From contig NZ_SLVF01000001.1 in NCBI RefSeq assembly GCF_004345365.1, positions 372,001 to 436,000 on the forward strand: a DNA stretch of 64,000 nucleotides. Direction: 5' to 3'. Below, one piece after another: positions 1 to 9,851 of the stretch. The first letter of the stretch is position 1. Every line of letters starts with the position of its first letter. Origin of the DNA: Kribbella sp. VKM Ac-2568. GTDB lineage: Bacteria; Actinomycetota; Actinomycetes; Propionibacteriales; Kribbellaceae. Below the pieces are notes generated by a model. It ran no database searches. It was not told the origin of the DNA and was given only the letters and a program-made list of their open reading frames with translations. Position numbers and translations under genes: made by a program.

Positions 1-225
1 CGGCATGACCGCCGTCAGCGCCAGCGCGGGACCAATCGGACTGGACGGCGCTCTGGCGGCCACTAGCCAGCCGAGCACCAAGGCGGGGAGCAGCAGGGCC
101 ATCGTGGCGGGCACCGAAGCCGGTATGCCGACAGAGGCTGGCCCGAGCGCGAGGATCTCGCGCACGACGAGGGCAGCGACGTACAGGATCGTCGCACCGG
201 CTACCAGCGTGCGTGCCCGGGACAC
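1..225 (-). CDS. Membrane protein, N-terminal part only (cut by window edge)
   Basis: An open minus-strand frame starting at GTG 225 runs off the left edge. The visible ~75 residues are strongly hydrophobic, with two likely membrane segments (TILYVAALVV and ATMALLLPALVLGWLVA), and codon third positions are G/C-rich. No convincing Shine-Dalgarno lies before the GTG. The family cannot be recognised from this fragment. The opposite strand is also open here, but its translation is a low-complexity Ala/Ser/Thr/Arg mix typical of an antisense shadow. Confidence is moderate because only the N-terminus is visible. Confidence 0.45.
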   Translation of the reverse strand, partial: MSRARTLVAGATILYVAALVVREILALGPASVGIPASVPATMALLLPALVLGWLVAARAPSSPIGPALALTAVMP

Positions 226-376
226 ATGCTCATGATGACCGCGGCGGGTCGCGAGCGCACCAGTGTCAGCACTTAGGTGCCAGCGGCGGCCACGGTCCGG
301 CGATGGCACCGATGCGGCGACCACGGCTCCGGCGGCACGGTGAGGAAGTCAGCAACACCTTCTGGAGGGGATCCTC

Positions 377-691
377 ATGATTGCCATCGTCACCGTTCTG
401 TTCGCCTTGCCGCTCGGGTACTTCCTGCGGAACCGGACCTCGGCTCTCATCGCGTACGTCGCGATCTTCGGCTACTCGTTCACGTTCCAGTCCGTCTATC
501 TGCTGAGGTTCTCCATCGGCGGCGACGGCGACGCCTTCCCGACCGATCCGAAGGAGATGCCGGTCGGCTACCTGGTCGTCACCGCCGGCATCTACCTGGT
601 CGGCTTCCTGCTGGTAGCTCTCGGCCACCGCCTCGGCACCAAGCGCCGGACTCGCTCGACGGTCGCGGTCGACCTCGACCCCGCGCGCTGA
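377..691 (+). CDS. Small membrane protein, unknown function
   Basis: A 104-residue protein starting at an ATG preceded by a good Shine-Dalgarno (GGAGGGGA, about 6 nt away). It shows about three hydrophobic segments: IAIVTVLFALPLGYFL at the N-terminus, ALIAYVAIFGYSFTFQ, and YLVVTAGIYLVGFLLVALG, followed by a basic/acidic tail (GTKRRTRS…). I do not recognise the family. It is convergent with the 50-residue gene downstream, with only 28 bp between the stops. The ribosome-binding site and clean membrane pattern make it likely to be real. Confidence 0.7.
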   Translation: MIAIVTVLFALPLGYFLRNRTSALIAYVAIFGYSFTFQSVYLLRFSIGGDGDAFPTDPKEMPVGYLVVTAGIYLVGFLLVALGHRLGTKRRTRSTVAVDLDPAR

Positions 692-719
692 CGGACGGCG
701 ACGCCGGTCGGTCCGCGAA

Positions 720-872
720 TCAGCCGGCGTCGCGGCTTTCGTCTTCCAGGTCTTCGGTGTCAGGTGGCCGGCGCAGGTCGACCAGGTCGTCCAGGACCGG
801 CGTCGCGGTCAGGCCGACGTAAAGAGCGAGAGCGACTGCGATCGTGACGATCGCGAGGATGGCGATGAGCAT
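720..872 (-). CDS. Very small single-pass membrane protein (50 aa)
   Basis: ATG at 872 follows GGGGGAC at suitable spacing. The product has one N-terminal membrane helix (MLIAILAIVTIAVALALYVG) and a short charged tail rich in Asp, Glu and Arg. It lies on the same strand as fbiC, starting 74 bp after the fbiC stop, so it may share its transcript. The frame stays open further upstream, but that part lies opposite or inside fbiC sequence and looks non-coding. Function unknown; it would act at the inner membrane. Confidence 0.6.
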   Translation of the reverse strand: MLIAILAIVTIAVALALYVGLTATPVLDDLVDLRRPPDTEDLEDESRDAG

Positions 873-946
873 GATGTCCCCCGACGTGCTGATGGACTGT
901 TGTTCATCTGTACGTCGGGGTTCCGTGGTCAGTTCATCGCTGAGCG

Positions 947-3493
947 TCAGGCGAGTTCCAGTGCGCTGATCGGGTGCTGCTGGACCTCGCCGTACGTCGT
1001 GGTCCGCTGCCGGGCCGGGCGTCCGGCGGCGGTGGCCATCTGGGTGAGTTCCTCGATCGACTTGCGGGACCCGTGCTTCGAGCCGGCCATCCGGCTGATG
1101 GTCTCTTCCATCAGGGTGCCGCCGATGTCGTTGACGCCGCCGTTGAGGACGTCGACGCAGCCGTCGACGCCGAGCTTGACCCACGAGCACTGGATGTTGT
1201 CGATCCGGCCGTGCAGCATGATGCGGGCCATCGCGTGCACGGCCCGGTTCTCGTCGTACGTCGGCCCGGGCCGGGCCACACCGGCCAGGTAGATCGGTGA
1301 GTTGGTGTGGATGAACGGGAGCAGGACGAACTCGGTGAACCCGCCAGTCTCGTCCTGCACGGCGGCGATCGTGCGGAGGTGCTGGACCCAGTGGTGGGGT
1401 GAGTCGACGTGGCCGTACATCATCGTCGACGACGAGGGCAGCCCGACTTTGTGTGCGGTGGTGATGACCTCGATCCAGCTGGCCGTCGGCAGCTTGCCCT
1501 TGGTGAGGATCCAGCGGACGTCGTCGTCGAGGATCTCAGCGGCCGTGCCGGGGATACTGCCGAGACCGGCTTCCTTGACCGAGATGAGGAAGTCCTCGAT
1601 CGACAGGCCGGTCCGGACGGAGCCGTTGACGATCTCCATCGGCGAGTAGGCGTGTACGTGCATGTCGGGCACGCGGTCCCTCACCGCCCGGACCAGGTCG
1701 GCGTACGCGGTACCGGGCAGGTCGGGGTGGATACCGCCCTGCATGCACACCTCGGTAGCGCCGATCACCCAGGCTTCCTCGGCGCGCTGGGCGACCTCGT
1801 CCATCGACAGTGAGTACGCGTCGGCGTCGGTACGGCGTTGGGCGAAGGCGCAGAACCGGCAACCGGTGTAGCAGACGTTGGTGAAGTTGATGTTCCGGTT
1901 CACCACATAGGTGACGTCGTCGCCAACGGTTGCCTTGCGCAACTCATCGGCGATCTTGGCGAGCTGATCCAGCGCTGGGCCGGTCGCCGTCATCAACGTC
2001 AACGCCTGCGCGTCGGACAGCCCGGCCGGGTCACGTTCGGCTGCAGCGAGGGCTTCCTTGACGTCGCCCTCGATCCGCTCAGGTGCAGCCCTGTTCGCGA
2101 CGTCCTCACGCAGTACGTCCCAGTCGCCGTAGGCCGCGTCGAAGTCCGACCGGGTCTCGGTCCGGCGACCCTCGGTGTCGATCGCGGTGTGCAGGTCGGT
2201 CCGGCCAACGCTGTCCCAGCCGCCGTCGGGCTCCTGCCACGGCAGCCCCCTGGGGAAGGCCGCCTCGTTCGCCAGCCCGGTCTCGGGATCGACCAGCGCC
2301 TCCACATGGGAGATCAGCCGCGGATCCAGCCACGGCTCGCGCAGATACTCCGGGTGGGCGGTCAGCCGCTCCCGCAAGGTGAACCCGGCGTCGGCGGTCA
2401 CCTTGGCGAGGTCGTCGATCTGCGGCCACGGCCGTTCCGGGTTCACGTGGTCCGGGGTCAACGGCGACACCCCACCGAAGTCATCGACTCCGGCGTCCAG
2501 CAGTAGGCGGCACTCAGCCAGGTCGACCAGGTTCGGTGGCGCCTGAACCCGCATCCGGGGTCCGAGCACGACCCGGGTGACGGCGATCGCGGCCAGCCAC
2601 TCGTCCAGCGGTACGTCGGCGTCGTTGCGCATCGCCGTGTCCGGCTTCACCCGGAACCCCTGGATGATGACCTCCTGGATCCCGCCGTACTGCCGGGCGA
2701 TCCGCCGCAACGCGAAGATCGAGTCGGCCCGTTCGGCCAGGTTCTCCCCGATGCCGATCAGCAGACCGGTGGTGAACGGCACGTTCGAGCGGCCGGCGTC
2801 CTCCAGCACCCGCAGCCGGATCGCCGGGTCCTTGTCCGGGGACCCGTAGTGCGGCTGGCCCTTCTCCTCGAACAACCTGCGCGACGTGGTCTCGAGCATC
2901 ACGCCCATGCTCGGCGCGACCGGCTTCAACCGTTGCAGGTCCTGCCACGACATCACTCCGGGGTTCAGATGCGGCAATAGCCCGGTCTCTTCGAGAACCC
3001 GGATCGCCATCGCCCGGACATAGTCCAGCGTCGAGTCGTACCCGGCCTCCTCCAGCCAGGTCTTCGCGGCGTCCCACCGGTCCTCGGGCGCATCCCCGAG
3101 CGTGAACAGGGCCTCCTTGCACCCCAGCGCCGCACCCTGCCGGGCGATCTCCAGAACTTCGTCCGGACTTAGGTAGGGCGAGTGGACCCGGCCGGGGGTA
3201 GTCGCGAAAGTGCAGTAGTGACACCGGTCCCGGCACAACCGGGTCAGCGGGATGAACACCTTCTTCGAGAACGTCACCACTCCGCTGCGCCCGGCATCGG
3301 CCAGCCCCTGATCCCGCACCCGCGCGGCCGTCGCCATCAGCGAGGTGAGCGCCTCTCCCGAGGCGGACAGAAGCACTTCAACCTCAGCCGGGTCGAGCGT
3401 CTTGCCGTCATCGGCACGCTTCAGAGCGCGGCGCATGGCGGTGCTGATCGTGGTGTTCCGGGGAGTGGCTGAGCGCTGTTCGGGTTCGGTCAC
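947..3493 (-). CDS. fbiC: FO synthase, fused CofG–CofH (coenzyme F420 biosynthesis)
   Basis: FbiC makes FO (7,8-didemethyl-8-hydroxy-5-deazariboflavin), the chromophore of coenzyme F420, from tyrosine and a pyrimidine-ribityl intermediate. The 848-residue length matches the fused actinobacterial enzyme (about 850 aa). Two radical-SAM CxxxCxxC clusters are visible: C87/C91/C94 (CRDRCHYC) in the CofG half and C541/C545/C548 (CYTGCRFC) in the CofH half. GTG 3493 is chosen because TACGCT sits 7 nt upstream, as in leaderless promoters, and no Shine-Dalgarno is present. The frame is open further upstream but there overlaps the divergent TetR gene. Two other genes here (DUF2342 protease, PPOX protein) belong to F420-linked families. 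Confidence 0.95.
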   Translation of the reverse strand: MTEPEQRSATPRNTTISTAMRRALKRADDGKTLDPAEVEVLLSASGEALTSLMATAARVRDQGLADAGRSGVVTFSKKVFIPLTRLCRDRCHYCTFATTPGRVHSPYLSPDEVLEIARQGAALGCKEALFTLGDAPEDRWDAAKTWLEEAGYDSTLDYVRAMAIRVLEETGLLPHLNPGVMSWQDLQRLKPVAPSMGVMLETTSRRLFEEKGQPHYGSPDKDPAIRLRVLEDAGRSNVPFTTGLLIGIGENLAERADSIFALRRIARQYGGIQEVIIQGFRVKPDTAMRNDADVPLDEWLAAIAVTRVVLGPRMRVQAPPNLVDLAECRLLLDAGVDDFGGVSPLTPDHVNPERPWPQIDDLAKVTADAGFTLRERLTAHPEYLREPWLDPRLISHVEALVDPETGLANEAAFPRGLPWQEPDGGWDSVGRTDLHTAIDTEGRRTETRSDFDAAYGDWDVLREDVANRAAPERIEGDVKEALAAAERDPAGLSDAQALTLMTATGPALDQLAKIADELRKATVGDDVTYVVNRNINFTNVCYTGCRFCAFAQRRTDADAYSLSMDEVAQRAEEAWVIGATEVCMQGGIHPDLPGTAYADLVRAVRDRVPDMHVHAYSPMEIVNGSVRTGLSIEDFLISVKEAGLGSIPGTAAEILDDDVRWILTKGKLPTASWIEVITTAHKVGLPSSSTMMYGHVDSPHHWVQHLRTIAAVQDETGGFTEFVLLPFIHTNSPIYLAGVARPGPTYDENRAVHAMARIMLHGRIDNIQCSWVKLGVDGCVDVLNGGVNDIGGTLMEETISRMAGSKHGSRKSIEELTQMATAAGRPARQRTTTYGEVQQHPISALELA

Positions 3494-3500
3494 GACGACG

Positions 3501-3506
3501 AGCGTA
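3501..3506 (-). promoter_or_regulatory. Putative -10 box of leaderless fbiC transcript
   Basis: TACGCT on the minus strand ends 7 nt before GTG 3493, the spacing expected if transcription starts at the initiation codon. No clear -35 box was assigned. Confidence 0.4.
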
Positions 3507-3583
3507 TGTCGTGAAATGGCCCGATCCGACCGAATCCGGGACCCAAAATCAAGTGGTACGTTCGTCCTGATAGTTTGCCGTTC

Positions 3584-4153
3584 GTGCAGGTCAGAGGGGT
3601 ACTCGGAGCACCGAGGCCGGACGGTCGGCTGGTCCGCGGCCGGCTCCGGCGGACGGAACTGCTGACCGCCACACTGGCTGTGATCGAGCGGGACGGCGTC
3701 GCCGGCGTCAGCCACCGGGCGGTCGCCGCGCAGGCCGGGGTCTCCCTCGCCTCCACGACTTATCACTTCGCAAGCCTCGACGATCTGCTGGTCGCCGCGC
3801 TGACCTGGGCAGCCGAGGACCTGACCGCCGAACTGCAGGAGCGCGTCAACGAGATGGGCGCCCGGCCCGCCGACGAGCTCGCCCGGTTGATCGAGCACTG
3901 CCTGGTCTACCGCCGGGGGCGCACCCTCGCGGAGTACGAACTCTATCTGCTCGCGGTCCGTCGCCCGGCCTTGCGTGAAGCAGCGGCGGCGTGGCTGGAG
4001 CCGCTCACCGAGATCGCGCGCAACTTCACCACCGACCCGCACAAGGCGAGCCTGCTGGTCGCGGCGCTGGACGGCATCCTGTTGCAGTCCCTGATCGGCG
4101 CCCGCCCCTACAACAAGGACGACTTCTCCGCCCTGCTGACCTTGCTCCGCTGA
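3584..4153 (+). CDS. TetR-family transcriptional regulator
   Basis: An N-terminal TetR helix-turn-helix is clear: [20 protein letters not shown], then [11 protein letters not shown] and [13 protein letters not shown]. The C-terminal part is helical and has no recognised ligand pocket. The gene diverges from fbiC and is convergent with the GH116 gene (8 bp apart), so either neighbour could be its target. TAGTTT at 3571–3576 lies 7 nt before GTG 3584, suggesting a leaderless start there; TTG 3575 is the alternative. 189 residues is normal for the family. Confidence 0.85.
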   Translation: MQVRGVLGAPRPDGRLVRGRLRRTELLTATLAVIERDGVAGVSHRAVAAQAGVSLASTTYHFASLDDLLVAALTWAAEDLTAELQERVNEMGARPADELARLIEHCLVYRRGRTLAEYELYLLAVRRPALREAAAAWLEPLTEIARNFTTDPHKASLLVAALDGILLQSLIGARPYNKDDFSALLTLLR

Positions 4154-4161
4154 CGCCGAGG

Positions 4162-6618
4162 TCAGCTCAACGGCAGGCTGGTCCCGGCGCCGACCACGGA
4201 ACCATCCAGGCGGATCGGGTCGCGATCGGGGAGGTGGATCTCGGCAAGCCGGACACTGCCTTCCCGCACCGTGAGGACCGGCGTCGGTCCGTCGAGAGTG
4301 AGTGTGCCGAAAGCGTCACCGGTCGACCAGAAGTGCAGGCTCGACGGATAGCGCGGCGCGAAGCGCATCACCCCGGTCCTCCCGTCGTAGTCGAACCCGG
4401 TCAGCGTGACGACCGCACCCCAGCTCGCCATCGCCCGGGCGTAGTGATGGCCGCACTCGGCCTCGTCGAACGGGTTGCGCCGCTCCCCGTCGTACCGGAC
4501 GCGGATGTCGGCGATCACGTTCAGGCCCTCGTCGACCAGGCCTTCCGAGATCAGCCCGACCGCGAGGATGTGCTCGAACCCGGTCATCACCTCAGCGAAG
4601 TACGGGAACGGCCGCTCCGGCCGGTTCCCGCGCGGATAGCTGCACATCAGTACTGCGGACTCGTCGCCGAGCACATACCCGCGCATGTGGTTGAAGTGGT
4701 CGTGGAACCCGGTGCGGCCGTTGTACTTCAGCACGCTCCGCAGGGTGGTCGCCACGTGCTGGGGATCGTGCAGGTGGCCGAGCTGCGCGAGGTGCGCCAG
4801 GTGTTGCCCGACGAGCTGGTCGACGAGGCATCCGTCTCCGAGCTGGAGCTCCGGCTTGGTCGGATCGGCGGCGCCCATCCGCTCGCGGAGCCCCGGCGCG
4901 ATGTCGTCGGCGGAGGCAGGCGGACGGATCTCGTGGCGGTAGTACTCGCCGTTGAAGAGGTGCTCGTCCATCCACGCGCTGCCGTTGTCGAACAGCCGCC
5001 GGCACTCCTTCGCCAGGTCGTCGTCGCCGAGGTGACGGGCCATCTCCTCGCAGGCGCGCAGGGCGGCGAGGTACCAGGAACCCATCTGCGGGTTGGGTCC
5101 GTAGTACTCGACATCCATCGTGTTGTGCTGGCAGCCCTCCATCACGCCGTCGCGGTCCGCGTCCCAGCCGCCGGGGATCCAGCAGAACTCCAGCGCCCGG
5201 CGAGCGGCCGGCCAGAGCGCTCGGAGGAGCTCGTCGTCGCCGCTGAGCCGCCAGTCGCGGTACAGCTTCACCAGGCTGCCCAGCTGGCCGTCGGCGGCGG
5301 CGACACGCCAGTCCCGGGCGTTCTCCAACGGCAGGCCGACGCGGAAACTCATCAGCCCCTGCTCGTCGGTGGCGTGGGCGAACTCGACCTCGCGCAACGA
5401 CCGGGCGATCTCGCCGAACAGGAACGGCGTGGCCTGCTCGTAGTTCCAGACGTGCGTGCAACTGCCGAAGCAACTGCCGGCGTGGTCGGCGCATCCCTCC
5501 CAGCCGAAGAACCGGCCGTCCGGCGTACGGAACACCGTCTGCGTGCGCAGCGTGCTCAGGTTGAAGAGCGCGGCCTCCTTCACCTCGTCGGGCAGGTCGC
5601 TGCCCAGGAAGTCGTTGACGAAGGCCAGGGTCCGTTCTTCCAGCACGGGCAGTTGCGGAGCGAACCGGATCAGCGCATCCCAGGCGTCACTGGACAAGGT
5701 GGTGTAGTGATTGCCGACGACAACGTCCTTCTCCCAGGCGAGCCGGTTGGGGAAGTGCCAGCCGAGCAAGAAGGTGAACGACTCGGTGCCGCCCGCCGGG
5801 ATCGTCCTGAGATCGGCGAGCGAGGCGTTGGGCGTGGCCGAGGTACTGGTTCGCTCGTCGAGCCGGCCGTCGGCGCTGAAGTCATCCCAGAAGTCGAGCA
5901 GGCTGTCACCCCAGGTGCGGTCCGACCAGCCTGTCCGCCGGGTGACGTCCTTCCCGTCGAGGACCGCAAGCGCGATCGATCCCCACTGCTCGGCGGACGG
6001 ATCCACTCCAGCGGTCTGCAGCAGTACTCCGCTCAGCCGGTCACCGTCGGCGGTGGTGTTGTAGTTGCCGGCAGCAACATCGGAGGTGCCGTCGCGGCCG
6101 ATGAAGTTCTGCAGTGCTCCGGCGATCGCCACGTCGAGTGGCTCGGTCGCTCGGTTGGTCACCTCGAACCGCAACACCGCCACCGGCCACGAACTGGCGT
6201 CCACATCGGTCGGGATGAACGGAGTGAACGCCTGCAGTCGGACCTCGACCGGGACACCCTCGTCGCGAAGACGCAACCGCCCGAACGGATAGGCAGCGGC
6301 GAACTCGGCCTCCCGGAACCGCGGCAGCCCGTGGTTCTGCGCGCTGCTCCCGTACTCACCCTCGTACTCGCTGAGATCCAGCGGTCCCTCGACCGCCCGG
6401 GTGATGACGTTGCCCTCCGCGTCACTGGTGCGAAGCGCGAAGAACGCAGGACCAGGCCGGAAGCCCTTGGCCGGGCGGTTGACGATCTCCCAGTCCCGCA
6501 GGTTGCCGCGGCCGCCGAGGCTCACGGTGCCCGTCCCGATTCCACCGAGCGGCAGGGCGATCCGCCGCAGCCGGCTACCGGAGTACGAACGAAGGACAGG
6601 CCATTCCGCTCTCGTCAT
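4162..6618 (-). CDS. GH116-family glycoside hydrolase (glucosylceramidase-like)
   Basis: This 818-residue protein resembles the GBA2/GH116 family: an N-terminal beta-sandwich (about 1–310) and a C-terminal (alpha/alpha)6 barrel. By motif similarity, E374 in FGWEGC is the likely nucleophile and D502 in [11 protein letters not shown] the likely acid/base; this alignment was made by eye. No signal peptide is visible, so it is probably cytosolic. Likely substrates are beta-glucosides or beta-xylosides; the exact one cannot be read. The start MTRAEWPVL follows only a weak Shine-Dalgarno. The opposite strand is open along nearly the whole gene, which is a G+C artefact. Confidence 0.85.
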   Translation of the reverse strand: MTRAEWPVLRSYSGSRLRRIALPLGGIGTGTVSLGGRGNLRDWEIVNRPAKGFRPGPAFFALRTSDAEGNVITRAVEGPLDLSEYEGEYGSSAQNHGLPRFREAEFAAAYPFGRLRLRDEGVPVEVRLQAFTPFIPTDVDASSWPVAVLRFEVTNRATEPLDVAIAGALQNFIGRDGTSDVAAGNYNTTADGDRLSGVLLQTAGVDPSAEQWGSIALAVLDGKDVTRRTGWSDRTWGDSLLDFWDDFSADGRLDERTSTSATPNASLADLRTIPAGGTESFTFLLGWHFPNRLAWEKDVVVGNHYTTLSSDAWDALIRFAPQLPVLEERTLAFVNDFLGSDLPDEVKEAALFNLSTLRTQTVFRTPDGRFFGWEGCADHAGSCFGSCTHVWNYEQATPFLFGEIARSLREVEFAHATDEQGLMSFRVGLPLENARDWRVAAADGQLGSLVKLYRDWRLSGDDELLRALWPAARRALEFCWIPGGWDADRDGVMEGCQHNTMDVEYYGPNPQMGSWYLAALRACEEMARHLGDDDLAKECRRLFDNGSAWMDEHLFNGEYYRHEIRPPASADDIAPGLRERMGAADPTKPELQLGDGCLVDQLVGQHLAHLAQLGHLHDPQHVATTLRSVLKYNGRTGFHDHFNHMRGYVLGDESAVLMCSYPRGNRPERPFPYFAEVMTGFEHILAVGLISEGLVDEGLNVIADIRVRYDGERRNPFDEAECGHHYARAMASWGAVVTLTGFDYDGRTGVMRFAPRYPSSLHFWSTGDAFGTLTLDGPTPVLTVREGSVRLAEIHLPDRDPIRLDGSVVGAGTSLPLS

Positions 6619-6678
6619 GCTCAGGCAGCCTAGTTGTTCCCGGCCGGTGAGGAAATCGATATCCGCGGCCGAGTGTTC

Positions 6679-7896
6679 TCAGGCGTCGGCGTCGGCGGTG
6701 GTGAGGGCGGTGGCCTCGGCTTCGGAGTGGGCCTTCGGCACGCGAAGGTGCTCCAGCGGCTTCCAGCCACTTGCGAGCACGCCGACCGCGAGCAGGACGG
6801 CGAAGGCGCCGACGTAGAACGGCAACTGGATGTTGATCTCCTCGCCGAGCTTGCCTGCCAGCCACGGCGCGACCGCACCACCGGAGAAGCGCACGAAGCT
6901 GTACGCCGCGGAGGCGGTTCCGCGCTCGACCGGCGCCGCTCCCATCACCGCCTCGGTGATCAGGGTGTTGTTCACGCCGAGGAACAACCCGGCGACGATC
7001 ACGCCGACCGCGAGCACGCCGCGGTGGTGTGCGTACAGGCCCATTGCCGCGAGGTCGGCGCTGAACAGCAGCAGCGAGGTCATCACCACAGGCAGCGTGC
7101 CGAAGCGGCGCTGCAGCCGGGGCGCGGCGAACACCGAGGTCAGCGCCAGCCCGATGCCCCAGCCGAAGAAGATCAGGCCGATCTGCCGGGCCGACATCCC
7201 CAGCGGGAACGGGGTGAACGCCAGCAGCGTGAAGAACCCGAAGTTGTAGAGCAGCGCGGTGACCGCCACGGTGGCGAGCGAGCGGTGCCGCAGTGCCTTC
7301 AGGGGTTCGATGATCGAGATACGGCGAGGTGCCGGCGGCGAGGCGGGGAGCAGGAAGGCCGTCGCCGCGAGCGCGATCGTCATCAGCACGGCGACGCCGA
7401 AGAACGGGCCGCGCCAGGAGATCGTGCCGAGCTCACCGCCGACCAGTGGGCCGGCTGCGATGCCGACGCCCAGCGCCGCTTCGTACAGGATGATCGCCTG
7501 CGCGACCGAACCGCTCGCGGAGTTCACGATGGTGGCCAGCGCGGTCGCGATGAACAGCGCGTTGCCCAGGCCCCAGCCGGCCCGGAAGGCGACGATCATG
7601 CCGATCGAGTTGGACAGACCGGCCAGCGCGCTGAACACGACGATGATGGCCAGGCCGATCAGCAGGGTGCGCTTCGCGCCGATCCGGCTGGAAACCGCGC
7701 CGGTGATCAGCATCGCGACACCGATGACGGCCATGTAGCTGGTGAAGAGCAGCGAGACCTGGGACGGGCTCGCGTGCAACTGCTCGGCGATCGGCTTGAG
7801 GATCGGGTCGACCAGGCCGATGCCCATGAAGGCGATCACACAGGCGAACGCGACCGCCCAGACGGACTTGGGTTGTTTGAGGAACGAGTTGCTCAC
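6679..7896 (-). CDS. MFS transporter, drug:H+ antiporter-like
   Basis: A 405-residue protein with about 12 hydrophobic segments and the MFS loop pattern after helix 2 (ITGAVSSRIGAKRTLLIG). The N-terminal half also carries AALGVGIAAGPLVGGELG, resembling motif C of drug antiporters. It is translationally coupled to the upstream marR: its ATG overlaps the marR stop by 4 bp (ATGA). A regulator–exporter operon of this type usually controls efflux of a toxic small molecule; the substrate is unknown. Confidence 0.88.
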   Translation of the reverse strand: MSNSFLKQPKSVWAVAFACVIAFMGIGLVDPILKPIAEQLHASPSQVSLLFTSYMAVIGVAMLITGAVSSRIGAKRTLLIGLAIIVVFSALAGLSNSIGMIVAFRAGWGLGNALFIATALATIVNSASGSVAQAIILYEAALGVGIAAGPLVGGELGTISWRGPFFGVAVLMTIALAATAFLLPASPPAPRRISIIEPLKALRHRSLATVAVTALLYNFGFFTLLAFTPFPLGMSARQIGLIFFGWGIGLALTSVFAAPRLQRRFGTLPVVMTSLLLFSADLAAMGLYAHHRGVLAVGVIVAGLFLGVNNTLITEAVMGAAPVERGTASAAYSFVRFSGGAVAPWLAGKLGEEINIQLPFYVGAFAVLLAVGVLASGWKPLEHLRVPKAHSEAEATALTTADADA

Positions 7897-8351
7897 CGTG
7901 GGCTGTCCTCCAGATCGAGGGTGAGGATCGAGTGCATGACGGTGACCGCGGCCTCGAGGGTGGCGAGGTCGGTCGGCGGCAGGTGCCGTAGACGCGCCGC
8001 GATGGCGGTCCCGGCTTCCTGACGGGCGCGGTCGAGCTCCGCCCGGCCGGCGTCGGTGAGGCTGATCAGGCTGGCGCGGGAGTCGGCCGGATCGGGCTCG
8101 CGCCGGACCCAGCCGCTCTCCTCCTGGCGCTGGACCAGGTTCGACATCGTCGGCTGCGAGCAGCGGTCGGCCTTGGCCAGGTCGCTGATCCGGGTCGGCC
8201 CGAGCTCGTCGAGCCGGCCCAGCAGCCGCATCGCCGCGTGCGGGAGCGCACTCACGTCGCGGCTGGCGAGCCGGGTCAACCGGGCCGCGGCCACGACCAC
8301 GTCGACACCGAGCTGAGTCAGAGCTGTCGTAGCGATCACGTAACCCAACAT
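7893..8351 (-). CDS. MarR-family regulator of the adjacent MFS gene
   Basis: The winged helix is clear: LLGRLDELGPTRISDLAKADRCSQPTMSNLVQRQEESGWVRR, then the wing (EPDPADSRASLISLTDAG). 152 residues is standard for MarR. It is the first gene of a two-gene operon with the MFS transporter. A perfect 5-bp inverted repeat lies just upstream of ATG 8351, consistent with autorepression. No Shine-Dalgarno precedes 8351. TAATGT at 8348–8353 suggests transcription may start close to GTG 8339, so the true N-terminus may be four residues shorter. Confidence 0.87.
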   Translation of the reverse strand: MLGYVIATTALTQLGVDVVVAAARLTRLASRDVSALPHAAMRLLGRLDELGPTRISDLAKADRCSQPTMSNLVQRQEESGWVRREPDPADSRASLISLTDAGRAELDRARQEAGTAIAARLRHLPPTDLATLEAAVTVMHSILTLDLEDSPR

Positions 8352-8353
8352 TA

Positions 8354-8368
8354 CATAGGAAAGCTATG
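8354..8368. promoter_or_regulatory. Inverted-repeat operator upstream of marR–MFS
   Basis: CATAG-GAAAG-CTATG is a perfect 5-bp inverted repeat ending 3 bp before ATG 8351. Its position upstream of a self-contained marR operon suggests the MarR binding site. A+T content is high compared with the surroundings. Confidence 0.55.
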
Positions 8369-8392
8369 CATCTCCAGGACGAGTGAACCAGC

Positions 8393-8548
8393 TCACCTGA
8401 CCGGGTTGCCCTCGGGATCGCGGAAGGCGCTGACGGGCACCTGACCGCGGTGCAGGATGTGCGGGATGTCGGCCCAGGGCAGCAGAGGCTCGGCGGGGTT
8501 GAGAATCCGGCGCCGGTGCAGGGCCTGATCGGAGGGCTGCGACACCGG
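8393..8548 (-). pseudogene. Possible VOC/glyoxalase-like C-terminal remnant
   Basis: Reading the minus strand directly after the glycosyltransferase stop, the frame continues without a start codon and ends at TGA 8393. The last residues (HILHRGQVPVSAFRDPEGNP) resemble the C-terminal strand of VOC-superfamily proteins (FRDPDGN). Only about 50 codons remain, with no start and no ribosome-binding site, so I read it as a decayed gene end. The match is short and could be chance. Confidence 0.3.
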
Positions 8549-9808
8549 TCAGAGGTGTCTTGCGATGGCTTCCGCGGCCTGGGCTGGGCCGTCGACGGCG
8601 GCGTAGAGCTTCTGGATTCGTTCGGCTGCTTCGAGGTGGCGGCGGTTGTCGAGCATCTTGGTCGCGGTGCCTGCCAAGCGGTTCAAGTGGTGTGGCGCGA
8701 CGTGGCGGGCCGCGTCGAGGCGCTCGACCAGGGCGACGTTCAGGTCCTGCTCCGGCTGCAGCGGGATGCCCAGCAGGGGAGTGCCGCAGGCCATCGCGGT
8801 CTGGACGCTGCCCTGGCCGCAGGTGGTCACCGCGAGGTCGACCTGCGGCATCACCAGATGACTCGGCAGCACGCCTCCGACCATGATCCGGTCCGTCGCG
8901 AGATCGCTGAGGTCGTGGATGGTGCCGGCCACCAGGATCCGTACGTCGAGTGCGCTGAGCGAGGTGACCGCCTCCCGGACGAGCGCGGGCGGTGTCGACG
9001 TCATCGCCAGGTAGACGACTGGGCCTGGTCGGTCGAGGAACTTCTGCACCTCATCCGGCAGCGGGACATCAAGATGCGCGAAGAGCGGGCCGATCCCGAG
9101 CAGGCGGGTGTCGGGGCGATACCCGACCTTTCCCGCGGGTGTCCACGCTGCGAGTTCCGCCGCCGGGACGCCCAGTACCTCGGGCACCTCCGACACTAGT
9201 GAGAGGTCGCCGAGCAGGAGCGCCGCGAGGCTGGGGACTCCCTCGACCCCGAGCGACGCGGCCACCCGGTTGAAGCCGGCGCAGTACGCCGGGGTGCGGT
9301 TCGAGGTCCGGTTGATGAGGAGGCGGCTGAGCCAGCCGGGTGCGTGCTTGAGTCGGGGATCCACCGGTCGGCTGGGCGCGGGGAGCAACCTGTGCTCGGA
9401 GACCGGCGGCACGAAACTGCCCGCGTGCTCGGTGATCAAGCGGACGCCGGTCAGCCGGGACGACAGCAACGTGGTCAGCGTGAACCCGGTGACGGCGACC
9501 GTGATCCCGTGAGCGCCGAAGTACTCCGCCTCCGCCCGGACGTAGGTCTCGATCTCGGCGTCGTCGTACATGCTCTGGCGGGGGTCGCCGAGGCCGACTG
9601 CCGACGCCACGAAGGATGCCGCCCGTTCGGCTGACATGCCCGGGCCCAGTACGTCGTACGGGATGCCGGCTTCGACCAGGAGGCGCTCGTGCGGGCCGCC
9701 GTGGGTGGCGACGCGGACCGGGACGCCGAGCACGGTCAGGGCTCGGTGGATCTCCAGCATCCGGGACGTCTCGGACAGGTAGGCGCAGTGTGGCAGTAGG
9801 CAGATCAC
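8549..9808 (-). CDS. GT1-family glycosyltransferase (macrolide/UGT-like)
   Basis: The 419-residue protein has the GT-B layout. The N-terminal acceptor domain begins with ICLLPHCAYLSETSRMLEIHRAL. The C-terminal donor domain carries the GT1 signature region (TTCGQGSVQTAMACGTPLLGIP…EQDLNVALVERL). Such enzymes move a sugar from a nucleotide sugar to a small molecule; antibiotic-inactivating macrolide transferases and natural-product transferases belong here. GTG 9808 follows GAAGGGGG at good spacing. It diverges from a marR gene across a shared palindrome, which suggests induction by its acceptor or a related xenobiotic. The acceptor is not predictable. Confidence 0.85.
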   Translation of the reverse strand: MICLLPHCAYLSETSRMLEIHRALTVLGVPVRVATHGGPHERLLVEAGIPYDVLGPGMSAERAASFVASAVGLGDPRQSMYDDAEIETYVRAEAEYFGAHGITVAVTGFTLTTLLSSRLTGVRLITEHAGSFVPPVSEHRLLPAPSRPVDPRLKHAPGWLSRLLINRTSNRTPAYCAGFNRVAASLGVEGVPSLAALLLGDLSLVSEVPEVLGVPAAELAAWTPAGKVGYRPDTRLLGIGPLFAHLDVPLPDEVQKFLDRPGPVVYLAMTSTPPALVREAVTSLSALDVRILVAGTIHDLSDLATDRIMVGGVLPSHLVMPQVDLAVTTCGQGSVQTAMACGTPLLGIPLQPEQDLNVALVERLDAARHVAPHHLNRLAGTATKMLDNRRHLEAAERIQKLYAAVDGPAQAAEAIARHL

Positions 9809-9831
9809 GGTGGTTGCCCCCTTCGACGTTG

Positions 9832-9851
9832 ATAGGTAATATATTGCCTAT
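9832..9851. promoter_or_regulatory. MarR-type operator between GT1 gene and marR
   Basis: A 20-bp near-perfect palindrome: ATAGG[T/C]AATATATT[A/G]CCTAT, one mismatch per arm. It overlaps the marR start codon (9850) and a TAATAT -10-like hexamer (9837–9842), and lies in the divergent promoter region. Its centre is A+T-only, unlike the flanks. It is the natural target for the adjacent MarR protein and could control both directions. Confidence 0.65.

Noticed and set aside
720..1190. Long form of the 50-residue minus-strand gene
   Set aside because: The extra N-terminal part overlaps the end of fbiC in another phase and is Arg-rich; only the part from ATG 872 has a ribosome-binding site and membrane helix.
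3991..6633. Very long open frame on the plus strand opposite the GH116 gene
   Set aside because: Its translation is a low-complexity Arg/Pro/Val/Ala mix with no domain, while the minus strand encodes a clean glycosidase. Such antisense frames follow from G/C-rich third positions.
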